In this document: positions 35,374 to 44,281 of the stretch, in pieces
Layout of the letters: each line of letters begins with the position of its first letter
Position numbering within the stretch: the first letter of the stretch is position 1
Source: Collinsella aerofaciens
Lineage (GTDB): Bacteria; Actinomycetota; Coriobacteriia; Coriobacteriales; Coriobacteriaceae
Assembly (NCBI GenBank): GCA_030826265.1
Contig: JAPJOH010000007.1
Coordinates: 31,678-95,677 of the forward strand
Direction: 5' to 3'
Length of the DNA stretch: 64,000 bases
Translations under genes and position numbers: made by a program
Notes under the pieces: generated by a model
Told to the model about the DNA's origin: nothing
Seen by the model: the letters and a program-made list of their open reading frames with translations, nothing else
Databases searched by the model: none

Positions 35374-37247
35374 GCGCGATCACCCATCAATACATTCTTG
35401 GCGTGGAGCGTGGGGCAGATCCCGCAGCCGGTGCACGACGTGCGGGTGCAGTCGGGAGTCGTGACGCCCTCGAGCGAGCGACGGTACTCGCGCTCGAGGA
35501 AGCCGCGCGTGCAGCCGGGGCTCACGTGCTCCCACGGCAGGCGCCAGTCCAACTCGTAGGGCAGGTGCACGAGCTCATTGAGGTCGATGCCGTTTTTGGC
35601 AGCAGCCTCCTTCCAGTTATCGAGCGAGAAATGCTCTACCCAGGCGTCAAAGCGAGAGCCCGAGCGCCAAGCATCGATGATGACGGGCGTCATGTCGCGA
35701 CCGGCGCGGGACAGCGCGGCCTCGATGAGCGAAGTCTCGGCATCGTGGTAATGCACGCGGACGGCACGGTTGCGAACGCTCGTGATAAGCAGCTTCTGGC
35801 GACGCTTGACGTCGTCGTAGTCGAGCTGCGGGCACCACTGGAACGGCGTGGCAGCCTTGGGGATAAAGACCGAAACCGAGATGGACACCGAGATCGAGCC
35901 GCGACGAGCCTTGGGCACCACGGAACGACCGAGCTCCAGCACGTGATCGGCCAGATTGGCGATGGCCACGATGTCCTCGTCGCGCTCGCCGGGAAGGCCC
36001 ATCATAAAGTAGAGCTTCATACGGTTCCAGCCGGCCTCGAAGGCCGCCTTGGCCGCACGGTCCAAGTCCTCCTCGGTCACGTTCTTGTTAATGATGTCGC
36101 GCATGCGCTGGCTGCCGGCCTCGGGCGCGAACGTCAGGCCGCCCTTCTTTTCGCCGGCGACCGACTCGGCCATATCCACGCCAAACGAATCCAGGCGCTG
36201 CGACGGAATAGACACGCGAATACCCGTATCCTCCAGGCGACGGTTGAGCCTGCCGAGCACGTCGCGAATGCAGGAGTGGTCGGTCGTGGAGAGCGAGGTC
36301 AGCGACACCTCGTCATAGCCGGTCTTTTCCAGACCCTGAATCACCGACGAGACGATCTGGTCGGCCGAGCGCTCGCGCACCGGGCGATACGTCATGCCGG
36401 CCTGGCAAAAACGACAGCCGCGGGCGCAGCCGCGCAGGATCTCGATAGACAGGCGGTCGTGGACTAGCTGCGCATAGGGTACGCACGACTGCGACAGCGG
36501 ATTCGTGGCGCCGAAATCCTCGACGACGCGTTTGTAGACCACAGTAGGCGCATCCTTGCCTTCACGCGGCACGGTGTAGCCATGCGGCGAGCAGGGCTCG
36601 TCGTGACGAACCTCATAGAGCGACGGCACGTAGTTGCCGGCAATGGATGCAAGCTGCTCGACAATCTGCGCGCGCGGGACTCCTTCGTCACGCAGGCGGC
36701 GATGCAGCTGGCAGGTCTCGAGCAGCGATTCCTCGCCCTCACCGATGAGGATGGCATCGAAGAAGGCCGCGTACGGCTCGGGGTTGTACACCGAGGGGCC
36801 GCCGGCGATGATGATGGGGTCATCTTCACCTCGGTCGGCCGCTAACAGCGGAATGCCAGCGAGGTCGAGTGCCTCGAGGAAGTTCGTCACCGCCATCTCG
36901 TGCGGCACATGCAGACCGACGATATCAAACGAAGCGACCGGCGCTGCGCCCTCGAGCGAGAGCAGCGGAATGCCTGCCTCGCGCATGGCGTCACCCATAT
37001 CGGGCCACGGCACATAGCCACGCTCGCAGGAGATGCCCTCGGCCTGGTTAAGGATGTTGTAGAGGATGGCGATGCCCTGGTTGGGCAGACCAACCTCGTA
37101 CACATCCGGGTAGATCAGGCAGCAACGGTAGTCGGCATCGGCCTTGGAAAGCGTACCCCACTCGTGATCGATATAGCGGCTCGGCTTCTCGACCTTGGCG
37201 AGCAGCGGCTCAATTAAATGAAAACAGTCTTGGTATGCAACGCGCAA
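35370..37247 (-). CDS. B12-binding-like/radical SAM protein (TIGR03960 family)
   Basis: 625 residues. The N-terminal half resembles a B12-binding Rossmann domain without an obvious cobalamin His motif (YPDVYEVGLPNQGIAILYN); the middle holds the radical SAM cluster motif RGCARGCRFCQAG (CxxxCxxC); the C-terminus has Cys-rich TSCTGCGICPTLHA, which could hold another cluster. Substrate unknown. Start TTG at 37247 with AGGGG eight bases upstream. Coupled to the DUF2344 gene and beside rplU-rpmA-obgE, as in many Clostridia and Actinobacteria. Confidence 0.88.
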   Translation of the reverse strand: MRVAYQDCFHLIEPLLAKVEKPSRYIDHEWGTLSKADADYRCCLIYPDVYEVGLPNQGIAILYNILNQAEGISCERGYVPWPDMGDAMREAGIPLLSLEGAAPVASFDIVGLHVPHEMAVTNFLEALDLAGIPLLAADRGEDDPIIIAGGPSVYNPEPYAAFFDAILIGEGEESLLETCQLHRRLRDEGVPRAQIVEQLASIAGNYVPSLYEVRHDEPCSPHGYTVPREGKDAPTVVYKRVVEDFGATNPLSQSCVPYAQLVHDRLSIEILRGCARGCRFCQAGMTYRPVRERSADQIVSSVIQGLEKTGYDEVSLTSLSTTDHSCIRDVLGRLNRRLEDTGIRVSIPSQRLDSFGVDMAESVAGEKKGGLTFAPEAGSQRMRDIINKNVTEEDLDRAAKAAFEAGWNRMKLYFMMGLPGERDEDIVAIANLADHVLELGRSVVPKARRGSISVSISVSVFIPKAATPFQWCPQLDYDDVKRRQKLLITSVRNRAVRVHYHDAETSLIEAALSRAGRDMTPVIIDAWRSGSRFDAWVEHFSLDNWKEAAAKNGIDLNELVHLPYELDWRLPWEHVSPGCTRGFLEREYRRSLEGVTTPDCTRTSCTGCGICPTLHAKNVLMGDRA

Positions 37248-37257
37248 CGGAAAACCC

Positions 37258-38187
37258 CTAAGCAGCGAGATCTGATGCGTCCTGATAGGACGCCATGGGA
37301 CGAGTAGCGCCCGCGACCGTGGTCACCAGATCGCGAACGCGGGAGAACGTGGCAGTGACCACCTCGTTGGCACGGCTGTAGTCGACATCGCGCTCGTAGA
37401 GCGAAACGAGCGCACGGCCCATGCCATAGGTGCCCGCGGCAGCAGTGAGCGCCTTGACGGCAAACCCAATATGCGGCGTCTGCTTGACGAGCGCGCGGGT
37501 GACCGCGCGGATCACAAGACCGCCGGCAAGCACGCCGGCGACCTCGTAGCCGCGCTCAGGCTTAATGCCGCGTCCAAAGACGGCAGCGAGCTCAAAGAGC
37601 ATGCCCACCTGCGCCAGCGCCATAACGGGATAATCGGCGCCCGGCAAAAACACCAGTGCACCGGTCGTCATATTGGTGAGCGCGCACGAGGTGATGATAC
37701 GGTTGGCCGCCGCGATGCGCATGAAGGCAAAGTTCGCCGCAAAAGCCGTTTCCTTGTCGGTGCGATCGAGAATCCAGCGGGCAAGCGTCTCGAGCAGATA
37801 CGTCTTATCGGTTGCCGCTACCACGCCGAGCATGGGCGTGGACTCCTCGATAAACGGCACCTCCACAGCAGACTCGGCAAGCACGCACACGGGCGCGCCG
37901 GCGATCACGAGCTCCTGCACGGCACTCTCCAAGCGGTCGGAACCACACGAGAGCACCAGCACCACATCGGTATCGGTCTTTGGAGCAATTCGCTCCTCCC
38001 CCAGACGCTCGACGCGCACAATGCCCGAGGTCGTCTGCGGCACAAAGGCGTCACGCACCGTCTCGGCCAGAAAGCGCGAGGCGGACGAATCCAGATAGAC
38101 CGAGACGCGCACCGGCGTATCGGAATCCTTCTTAACGGACGCGCCCATCTTAAAAGCGCGGGTCAGCTTATCTACGGGAATTTTCAT
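37258..38187 (-). CDS. DUF697-like membrane-associated protein in the cell-shape operon
   Basis: 309 residues, function unknown. The first half looks like a nucleotide-binding or receiver-like alpha/beta fold (VVLVLSCGSDRL, APVCVLAESAVEV) without a P-loop. The second half has two or three hydrophobic helices (TTGALVFLPGADYPVMALAQ and VAGVLAGGLVIRAVTRAL) with the spacing of DUF697/YcjF proteins, which often accompany GTPases. Lies between rodA and the radical SAM gene, 11 bases from the latter. The DUF697 call is by eye and tentative. Confidence 0.6.
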   Translation of the reverse strand: MKIPVDKLTRAFKMGASVKKDSDTPVRVSVYLDSSASRFLAETVRDAFVPQTTSGIVRVERLGEERIAPKTDTDVVLVLSCGSDRLESAVQELVIAGAPVCVLAESAVEVPFIEESTPMLGVVAATDKTYLLETLARWILDRTDKETAFAANFAFMRIAAANRIITSCALTNMTTGALVFLPGADYPVMALAQVGMLFELAAVFGRGIKPERGYEVAGVLAGGLVIRAVTRALVKQTPHIGFAVKALTAAAGTYGMGRALVSLYERDVDYSRANEVVTATFSRVRDLVTTVAGATRPMASYQDASDLAA

Positions 38188-38205
38188 AGCAAACCCCTCC
38201 AGCGG

Positions 38206-39432
38206 TTACGCGGCGCCCGAACGATGCCGCCATATGGATTGTACGATACCCACCGTCAGCAGCTGAATCATCATCGAAGACGAACCGAAGCTAATAAACG
38301 GTAGCGGAATACCGGTAATCGGCATCATGCCGATGCACATGCCGATGTTTTCGAAGGTCTGGAACGCCCACATGCCAACGATGCCAACACACGAAAGACG
38401 CAAAAACAGGGACTCACACTTAAAAGCAACGCGGATCGTCGAGAAGATGAGCAGTACGTACAAGCACAGCAGCAAAAAGGAGCCGCAAAAGCCAAAGGTC
38501 TCGGACAGAAAGGCGAAGACGAAGTCGGTGTGGAACTCAGGCAGAAAGCCGCCGGCCGACTGCGTCGCATGGCCCAAACCCTTACCAAAGAAGCCACCCG
38601 AGCCAACGGCGATAAGCGACTGCTGCAGGTTGTAGGCATCGTCCGAATCGGCATTATCGGGGTCGATAAAGACCGTCAGACGGTTCATCTGATACTGCTT
38701 GATAAGCACATCGTGGCCGAGCAACGAATCAAAGACCGAATCGAGCGCCAGGACGAGGGCCACCAGGCCCACGAGCAGGGCCAGGGTCGACAGCACCCAT
38801 TCGCGGCGTGCACCACTCATACAAATGACGATGGCGCCCGAAACCAGCACAACAAGGCCCGAGCCCAGGTCGCCCATGGCGACGACGGCCAAAAACGGAA
38901 TGGACAACATGCCGCAGAGCTTGACGTAGTCGCGAACGGTATCGATGCGACCGTTATACTGCGAGCCAAGCGTAGCAATAAAGAAGATGGTGATGAGCTT
39001 GGCAAGCTCAACCGGCTGGAATGTCAAGCCGATACCGGGAATCTTGATCCAGCCCGTCATGCCCAGACCGCCCGTATAGGACAGACCCGGAATCTTGGGC
39101 GAGAGGATCACGATCAGGTCGATGACGAGCAACGCCGTCGAGAAATTGGAAATACCGCGCAGGTCGGAGCGCCAGACCAGCACCGCCAGCACCGTGCCGA
39201 TGCCAATTCCCAGCAGATGGCGTGAGAACGAAGCATCGGCCTTAAACTGCGAAGCCGACCAGATAATGATGGCACCGTAGGCGACGAGCGCCACTGTAGC
39301 CACGAGCACACCGATATGGACCTTTTGGCGAAACGTGCCGCGCGAGGCCGAAAGTTGCTTGTTGACGCGGTCCAGGCTGCTACGAGAGCCGGTCTTGGTT
39401 GAACGGAACAGATCCGCCGGAGAAAAATCCAT
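38206..39432 (-). CDS. rodA: RodA (SEDS peptidoglycan glycosyltransferase)
   Basis: SEDS polymerase that makes lateral-wall glycan strands with PBP2. 408 residues with ten or so membrane helices; FQPVELAKL and the extracellular-loop residues in GLGHATQSAGGFLPEFHTDFVF contain the conserved Asp region, and ITGIPLPFISFGSSSM is the C-terminal SEDS signature. Immediately follows mrdA, in the same cluster as mreBCD, which argues for RodA rather than FtsW. Soluble N-terminus of about 45 residues. Confidence 0.95.
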   Translation of the reverse strand: MDFSPADLFRSTKTGSRSSLDRVNKQLSASRGTFRQKVHIGVLVATVALVAYGAIIIWSASQFKADASFSRHLLGIGIGTVLAVLVWRSDLRGISNFSTALLVIDLIVILSPKIPGLSYTGGLGMTGWIKIPGIGLTFQPVELAKLITIFFIATLGSQYNGRIDTVRDYVKLCGMLSIPFLAVVAMGDLGSGLVVLVSGAIVICMSGARREWVLSTLALLVGLVALVLALDSVFDSLLGHDVLIKQYQMNRLTVFIDPDNADSDDAYNLQQSLIAVGSGGFFGKGLGHATQSAGGFLPEFHTDFVFAFLSETFGFCGSFLLLCLYVLLIFSTIRVAFKCESLFLRLSCVGIVGMWAFQTFENIGMCIGMMPITGIPLPFISFGSSSMMIQLLTVGIVQSIWRHRSGAA

Positions 39433-39441
39433 CGCAACCTC

Positions 39442-41511
39442 CTATCGAACCGAAGAATCGCCCGAGGCCGAAGAGGTATCGGGCTCGTCATAAATCACAC
39501 CGAGCACGTCGCGCACGACATGCATCGCGGTATCTGAGCCGCCGCCGCCCTGCTCCAGGACAGTAGCGATGACATACTTGGGATTATCGGCCGGTGCATA
39601 GGCGCAGAACCAAGCGTATTCGTCCTCGCCGCTTTTCTCGCCCGTGCCCGACTTGCCGTATACCTGCGGCGTCAGGGTACCAAAGTGCGCCGCCAGGGAC
39701 GTCGATGCCGTGTAAATCACGTCGTGCATGCCGTTGCGAACAAGAGCCAAATCCGAATCACTGTTGATCTTGGCCTCCAGGCGCTTCTTCTTGCCCTTGC
39801 CGTTGTACTTATAGGCATCGCCGTCGCCATCGCGCGACACGGCAGACAAAAACACGTGAGGCACGTACTGTTTGCCGCCGTTGGCAAGACCCATATAGGC
39901 ACACGCCATCTGCAGGGGCGTCACCAGGATGTCGCCCTGACCGATGGCAATGTTGGTCATATCACCGGCATTCCACTTGCGGTCCTCGGCAGATGCGTCG
40001 GTGAAGTACGACTCTTTCCACTCGGCATCGGGAATACGGCCCGCGCCCTCACTCGGCAGATCGATACCGCAGGTCTTGCCTAGACCCCAGCGACGAAAGA
40101 CCTCCTGCAGGCCCTCGGAATGTTTCTCGTCATAAAAGAACGCCTTGCCCATGTCGTAGAAGACGGGGTCGCACGAGTTGGCGATACCCGACTGCAGCGT
40201 CATGGTGCCGTGGCCGGAATGCAGCCAGCAGTACTTGCCCCACGACTTGCCCAGACCCGTCCAATAACCCGTGCAGTTGGTCGTCTGCCCCGACGTGTAG
40301 GTTCCAAACTCAAGACCGGCCAGTGCCGAGAGCGGCTTGATGGTCGAGGCCGACATGTACTGTCCGCTAATGGCGCGGTTGAGCAGCGGGTGCGAACCCT
40401 TGTCATCATTGAGCTCGGTCCACACGTCATTTGAGACACCGCCGATAAAGACGGACGGATCGAACTTGGGCTCGCTCGCCATGCCCAGGATCTCGCCATT
40501 GTTGGGATCGAGACACACCACTGCGCCGTTGCCGGCATTGCTGTAGCCAGTGGTCTTGGCAAGCTCGATAGCGCTCGCCAGCGCCGTCTCACAGGCCTGC
40601 TGAATCTTAAGGTCGAGCGTGAGCTTAATGTCGGAGCCGGCCTTCGCGGGCACGGCGCCGGCCTGACCGGTCACATTGCCCGAGGCATCGACCTTGACGG
40701 TCTGCTCGCCACGAATGCCCTGCAGCAGGTTTTCGTAGTAGCTCTCAACGCCCGCCTGGCCCACGATATCGCCCGACTGGTACGTAATCTTGCCAGCAGA
40801 AGCATCATCATCGCCAGAGGTTTTCTTATTCTGGGCCTCGAGCTGCTCGGAGGTAATGGTGCCGGTATAGCCCAAGATATGGCATGCCGTCTCGCCATAT
40901 GGATACTGACGCTCGGTACGCTCGGCAATCTTGACGCCCGGGAACTCGCCGGCGTGTTCCTTGATATAGGCAACCGTGGAGCGACGGACGTCCGTCGCGA
41001 TGGTATGCAGGCTCTGAGCGCCCTCTGTATTGTCCTGAATATTGCGAAGGACCGCCACGTAAGGCATTCCAAGCACGTTGGCAAGATGGCGAACCAGAAC
41101 CTCATCCTCGGCAAGGTCGCGGTAGGCCACGACAGCAAGTGAGGGACGGTTCTGGACAAGCGCCACGCCATTGCGATCGAGGATGCGACCGCGCACAGCG
41201 GGTGTTGTAACGGTGCGAGTCTGATTACTATTGGCCCGCTTCTCGTAATAGTCCGATGAGACCATCTGCATGCCCCACAGCTTGACGGCGAGCGCCGCAA
41301 ACATCGCGCCCACACCCGTGGTGAGGATGGAAAAGCGGCCCTTAAAGGCGGTCACCGCGGTATTGCCCTCGCCCTCGGTGGCGCGCGGGGCCGTTCCATG
41401 CTGCGTATCGTAGGTAAAACGGGAATCGCCACGACGCATGATGACCAGCGCGACCACGATGGCCACAACCAGCACGATACCGGCGATAATAACCGTCATC
41501 TGGGAAGACAT
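39442..41511 (-). CDS. mrdA: Penicillin-binding protein 2 (class B transpeptidase of the elongasome)
   Basis: Transpeptidase paired with RodA. 689 residues: dimerisation domain with VRGRILDRNGVALVQNRPSLAVV, transpeptidase domain with SASTIKPL (SxxK), ANSCDPVFYDMG (SxD, as in E. coli PBP2) and YGKSGTGEKSG (KSGT, the KTG box). Unusually, two hydrophobic segments precede the catalytic part: VIIAGIVLVVAIVVALVIM at the extreme N-terminus and ILTTGVGAMFAALAVKLWGM about 45 residues later, whereas PBP2 normally has one. Between mreD and rodA. Confidence 0.95.
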   Translation of the reverse strand: MSSQMTVIIAGIVLVVAIVVALVIMRRGDSRFTYDTQHGTAPRATEGEGNTAVTAFKGRFSILTTGVGAMFAALAVKLWGMQMVSSDYYEKRANSNQTRTVTTPAVRGRILDRNGVALVQNRPSLAVVAYRDLAEDEVLVRHLANVLGMPYVAVLRNIQDNTEGAQSLHTIATDVRRSTVAYIKEHAGEFPGVKIAERTERQYPYGETACHILGYTGTITSEQLEAQNKKTSGDDDASAGKITYQSGDIVGQAGVESYYENLLQGIRGEQTVKVDASGNVTGQAGAVPAKAGSDIKLTLDLKIQQACETALASAIELAKTTGYSNAGNGAVVCLDPNNGEILGMASEPKFDPSVFIGGVSNDVWTELNDDKGSHPLLNRAISGQYMSASTIKPLSALAGLEFGTYTSGQTTNCTGYWTGLGKSWGKYCWLHSGHGTMTLQSGIANSCDPVFYDMGKAFFYDEKHSEGLQEVFRRWGLGKTCGIDLPSEGAGRIPDAEWKESYFTDASAEDRKWNAGDMTNIAIGQGDILVTPLQMACAYMGLANGGKQYVPHVFLSAVSRDGDGDAYKYNGKGKKKRLEAKINSDSDLALVRNGMHDVIYTASTSLAAHFGTLTPQVYGKSGTGEKSGEDEYAWFCAYAPADNPKYVIATVLEQGGGGSDTAMHVVRDVLGVIYDEPDTSSASGDSSVR

Positions 41512-41524
41512 CTACGGGCCTCCC

Positions 41525-42091
41525 CTATTTGAGCTTACGGGTCTTGGGCTTAAAGCGCATACCCGTCTGGCGTCCGCCACGTGCGGAGAATCCATAGCCG
41601 GACTGCGGCACGACGCCGGACATCAAAAACGGAATGGCAACCAGACCCGTCAGGATCGAGGACGGCAGCGCATGGCCGAAGATCGCCACGACAAAGCTCG
41701 TCTCCAAACCCATAAACAGCAAGACGATGCTGTAGATCACATTAATGACGAGCGCGAAGGCGCCCACAGTGACGCCGCGCGCATTCGGGGTACCGCCCGT
41801 CTGACCGACGGCGCTGTGCACCAGGGCAAAAGAACCCACGGTCAGCAGGAGCGACATAACGCCCACCGGCACGGCAGCGGACAGGTCATAGAACAAGCCG
41901 CTGCAAAAACCGCACACGACGGCACGGGTCGGGTCGCCCGAGAACACGCTTAGGCACACCAGGATAATCATGAAGTTGACGCGACCGCCCGCAATGGAGA
42001 TCTGCGGTGCCAGGCCTGCCTGCAGCAGCACGCACACGATGGCGGCGATCACAAACGTGCGGGAGCTCATCCCCTGCTCGTGTAGATCCAT
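41525..42091 (-). CDS. mreD: Rod shape-determining protein MreD
   Basis: Multi-pass membrane subunit of the elongasome. 188 residues with about five hydrophobic helices and the family segment FSGDPTRAVVCGFCSGLFYD. Of two in-frame ATGs, 42091 has the GGGGG SD at about seven bases, while 42097 is one base from it. Assigned partly from position between mreC and mrdA. Confidence 0.88.
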   Translation of the reverse strand: MDLHEQGMSSRTFVIAAIVCVLLQAGLAPQISIAGGRVNFMIILVCLSVFSGDPTRAVVCGFCSGLFYDLSAAVPVGVMSLLLTVGSFALVHSAVGQTGGTPNARGVTVGAFALVINVIYSIVLLFMGLETSFVVAIFGHALPSSILTGLVAIPFLMSGVVPQSGYGFSARGGRQTGMRFKPKTRKLK

Positions 42092-42102
42092 GGACATGCC
42101 CC

Positions 42103-43101
42103 CTATTCGTTCGAGCCAGAATCGGTCGTCTCGGACGTGTCAGAACTGTCATCCGAGCTCTCGTCCTTCGTCTTGGTCGCAGCATCGCGCGACGTTCCCT
42201 GCGGCGTGCTGTTGGCCGTACTCACGTCCTCATCCGAGGCCGACTGTTCGTCGGTCAGCGAGGTAATGACCAGCACTTCCTCGTTGTTCTCGGCCGTCGT
42301 CTGAGCGCGCACCACAATGGTGTAGTACACATCGTTTGCCGATTTCTCAACCGACGAGACGGTGCCGAGCGGTAGACCCTTGGGGAACACGCCACCGATG
42401 CCCGAGGTCACGATGATGTCGCCAACCTTAACATCGGAGTCGACGCTCACGTACTCAAGACGCAGCGTGCCGTCAGCCTGACCCTGCAGCATGCCCTGGG
42501 CGCGCGTGTCCTGCACCATGGCGGACACGCCCGAGTTCTCGTCGCTAATCAAGCGCACGGTCGACGTTTTGGCCGATACCTCGATAATCTGGCCGATAAC
42601 ACCGGCAGAACTCGTCACGGGCATGTTGATGGTAAGGCCGTCGGCAGAGCCCTTGTCGATGGTAACGGTCGAGGTCCAGGCATCGCCAGAGGCACCAACG
42701 ATACGAGCAGCGGTCGATTTGAGGTTATAGGTCGACTGCAGGCCGACCAGCCCCTCCAGACGCTCGGCGGTCTTTTGAGCCTCGGAGAGCTCAGCAACCT
42801 TAGAGGTCAGTTCCTCGTTTTGCTTCTTAAGCTCGTCAAGCGTGTCCTGCGACGCCGTAAGGTTAGAGAACACGTTGCCGATCGCATTGAAGGGAGCCGC
42901 CACGGCCGAGCCCACAAAGCGCACCGGCGAGGTAATCGTCGTTACGCCCGAACGCACGGCATGAATCGGCCCTGCCTCGCCCTCGCGGATGTAAAACGTG
43001 AGCAGCAACACCGAAATCAGGCTGAAAACAATCAACGGGCGCATACCCGTTGATTGTCGCTTGGTATTCAGATTTGTGGAGAAACCCGAAGATCGTGCCA
43101 A
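42103..43101 (-). CDS. mreC: Rod shape-determining protein MreC
   Basis: Membrane-anchored scaffold linking MreB to PBP2/RodA. 332 residues: one N-terminal TM helix (PLIVFSLISVLLLTFYI), a coiled coil (about 85-115), the beta-barrel core with GVIGQIIEVSAKTSTVRLI and VKVGDIIVTSGIGGVFPKGLP, then a Ser/Asp/Thr-rich disordered tail of about 50 residues outside the cell. TTG start at 43101 with AAAGGTGG about seven bases upstream. Confidence 0.95.
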   Translation of the reverse strand: MARSSGFSTNLNTKRQSTGMRPLIVFSLISVLLLTFYIREGEAGPIHAVRSGVTTITSPVRFVGSAVAAPFNAIGNVFSNLTASQDTLDELKKQNEELTSKVAELSEAQKTAERLEGLVGLQSTYNLKSTAARIVGASGDAWTSTVTIDKGSADGLTINMPVTSSAGVIGQIIEVSAKTSTVRLISDENSGVSAMVQDTRAQGMLQGQADGTLRLEYVSVDSDVKVGDIIVTSGIGGVFPKGLPLGTVSSVEKSANDVYYTIVVRAQTTAENNEEVLVITSLTDEQSASDEDVSTANSTPQGTSRDAATKTKDESSDDSSDTSETTDSGSNE

Positions 43102-43122
43102 ATGGAATCCACCTTTTGGAAA

Positions 43123-44166
43123 TTAAGCATTGGTCTGGACGAAGCCGCCATCAAACGCATTGGCCTCGAGCACGCGGGCGCAGCCGTTAACGACATTATC
43201 GAGCGCCGTGGGGCTGACGTTGACCGAAACACCGGTCTCATCGCGCAGGCGCACGTCGAGACCGCGCAGCAGCGCACCGCCACCGGTCAGCAAAATGCCG
43301 TAGTACATAAGGTCCGAGGCAAGATCGGGAGGCGTAGCGTCGAGTGCGTCCTTGACGGCCTTGGCCATCTCGTCGAGCGGCTTGTTGAGCGCGCGACGAA
43401 TCTCCTCGCTCTCGATGCGCACGGTCTTGGGCAGACCGGTGATCACGTCGCGGCCGTTGACCTCGACGTCGAGCTCGTCCTTGAGCGGCACGGCGGAACC
43501 GACCTTGATCTTGATGTCCTCTGCCGTACGCTCGCCGATGGCCAGGTTGTAGGCATCGCGAACGTGCGTGAGGATGGCCTGATCGAACTCGTCACCGGCA
43601 ATACGGATGGACTGCGAGACGACGATGCCGCCCATAGCGATAACGGCGACCTCGGTAGTACCGCCACCGATGTCGATGACCATGGAGCCGGTGGGCTCCT
43701 CGACGGGCAGGTCGGCGCCGATAGCGGCAGCCATGGGCTCCTCGATCAGGTAGGCCTGGCGAGCACCGGCCTGGATCGTGGCCTCAAAGACAGCACGCTT
43801 CTCGACCGACGTGACACCGGAGGGAACGCAGACGACAACGCGCGGACGCGGGGTCCACGGATAGCGCTTCTCGGAAGCCTTGTCGATAAAGTAGCGAAGC
43901 ATGGCCTCGGTAACATCGAAGTCGGCGATGACGCCGTCCTTCAGGGGACGAACGGCCACGATGTTGCCGGGCGTACGGCCGAGCATGCGCTTTGCCTCGA
44001 TACCGACCGCCAGGATGCGCTCGTCGTTCTTGTCGATGGCGACAACAGAGGGCTCGCGAATGACAATGCCCTTGCCGCGCACGGAGACAAGCGTATTTGC
44101 GGTGCCGAGGTCGATGGCAAGATCGCCCGCATAGCTACCGAAGAACATATCCATCAAAGAAAACAA
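43123..44166 (-). CDS. mreB: Rod shape-determining protein MreB (actin homologue)
   Basis: Forms membrane-bound filaments that orient wall synthesis. Actin-fold phosphate loops: AIDLGTANTLV, VIDIGGGTTEVAVIAMGG and LLTGGGALLRGL; also RPLKDGVIADFDVTEAMLRYF. 347 residues. Start TTG at 44166 with AGGAG five bases upstream; an ATG four codons later is too far from it. First gene of mreB-mreC-mreD-mrdA-rodA. Confidence 0.97.
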   Translation of the reverse strand: MFSLMDMFFGSYAGDLAIDLGTANTLVSVRGKGIVIREPSVVAIDKNDERILAVGIEAKRMLGRTPGNIVAVRPLKDGVIADFDVTEAMLRYFIDKASEKRYPWTPRPRVVVCVPSGVTSVEKRAVFEATIQAGARQAYLIEEPMAAAIGADLPVEEPTGSMVIDIGGGTTEVAVIAMGGIVVSQSIRIAGDEFDQAILTHVRDAYNLAIGERTAEDIKIKVGSAVPLKDELDVEVNGRDVITGLPKTVRIESEEIRRALNKPLDEMAKAVKDALDATPPDLASDLMYYGILLTGGGALLRGLDVRLRDETGVSVNVSPTALDNVVNGCARVLEANAFDGGFVQTNA

Positions 44167-44226
44167 CGCAACTCCTGATGTGTTGGATGATTGCTGGAAA
44201 ACTACTAGCTCATGATACTAGCGCAA

Positions 44227-44259
44227 GCCCGGCACCTCACTTGCGGTGAAGCGCCGGGC
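44227..44259 (-). terminator. Hairpin after the TPR gene
   Basis: GCCCGGC (44227-44233) pairs with GCCGGGC (44253-44259), with an inner TCAC/GGTGA helix. No U-run follows on the minus strand, so it may pause transcription or block readthrough into mreB only weakly. Confidence 0.4.
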
Positions 44260-44281
44260 AAAGCTAAATCCCATAAGGTCA

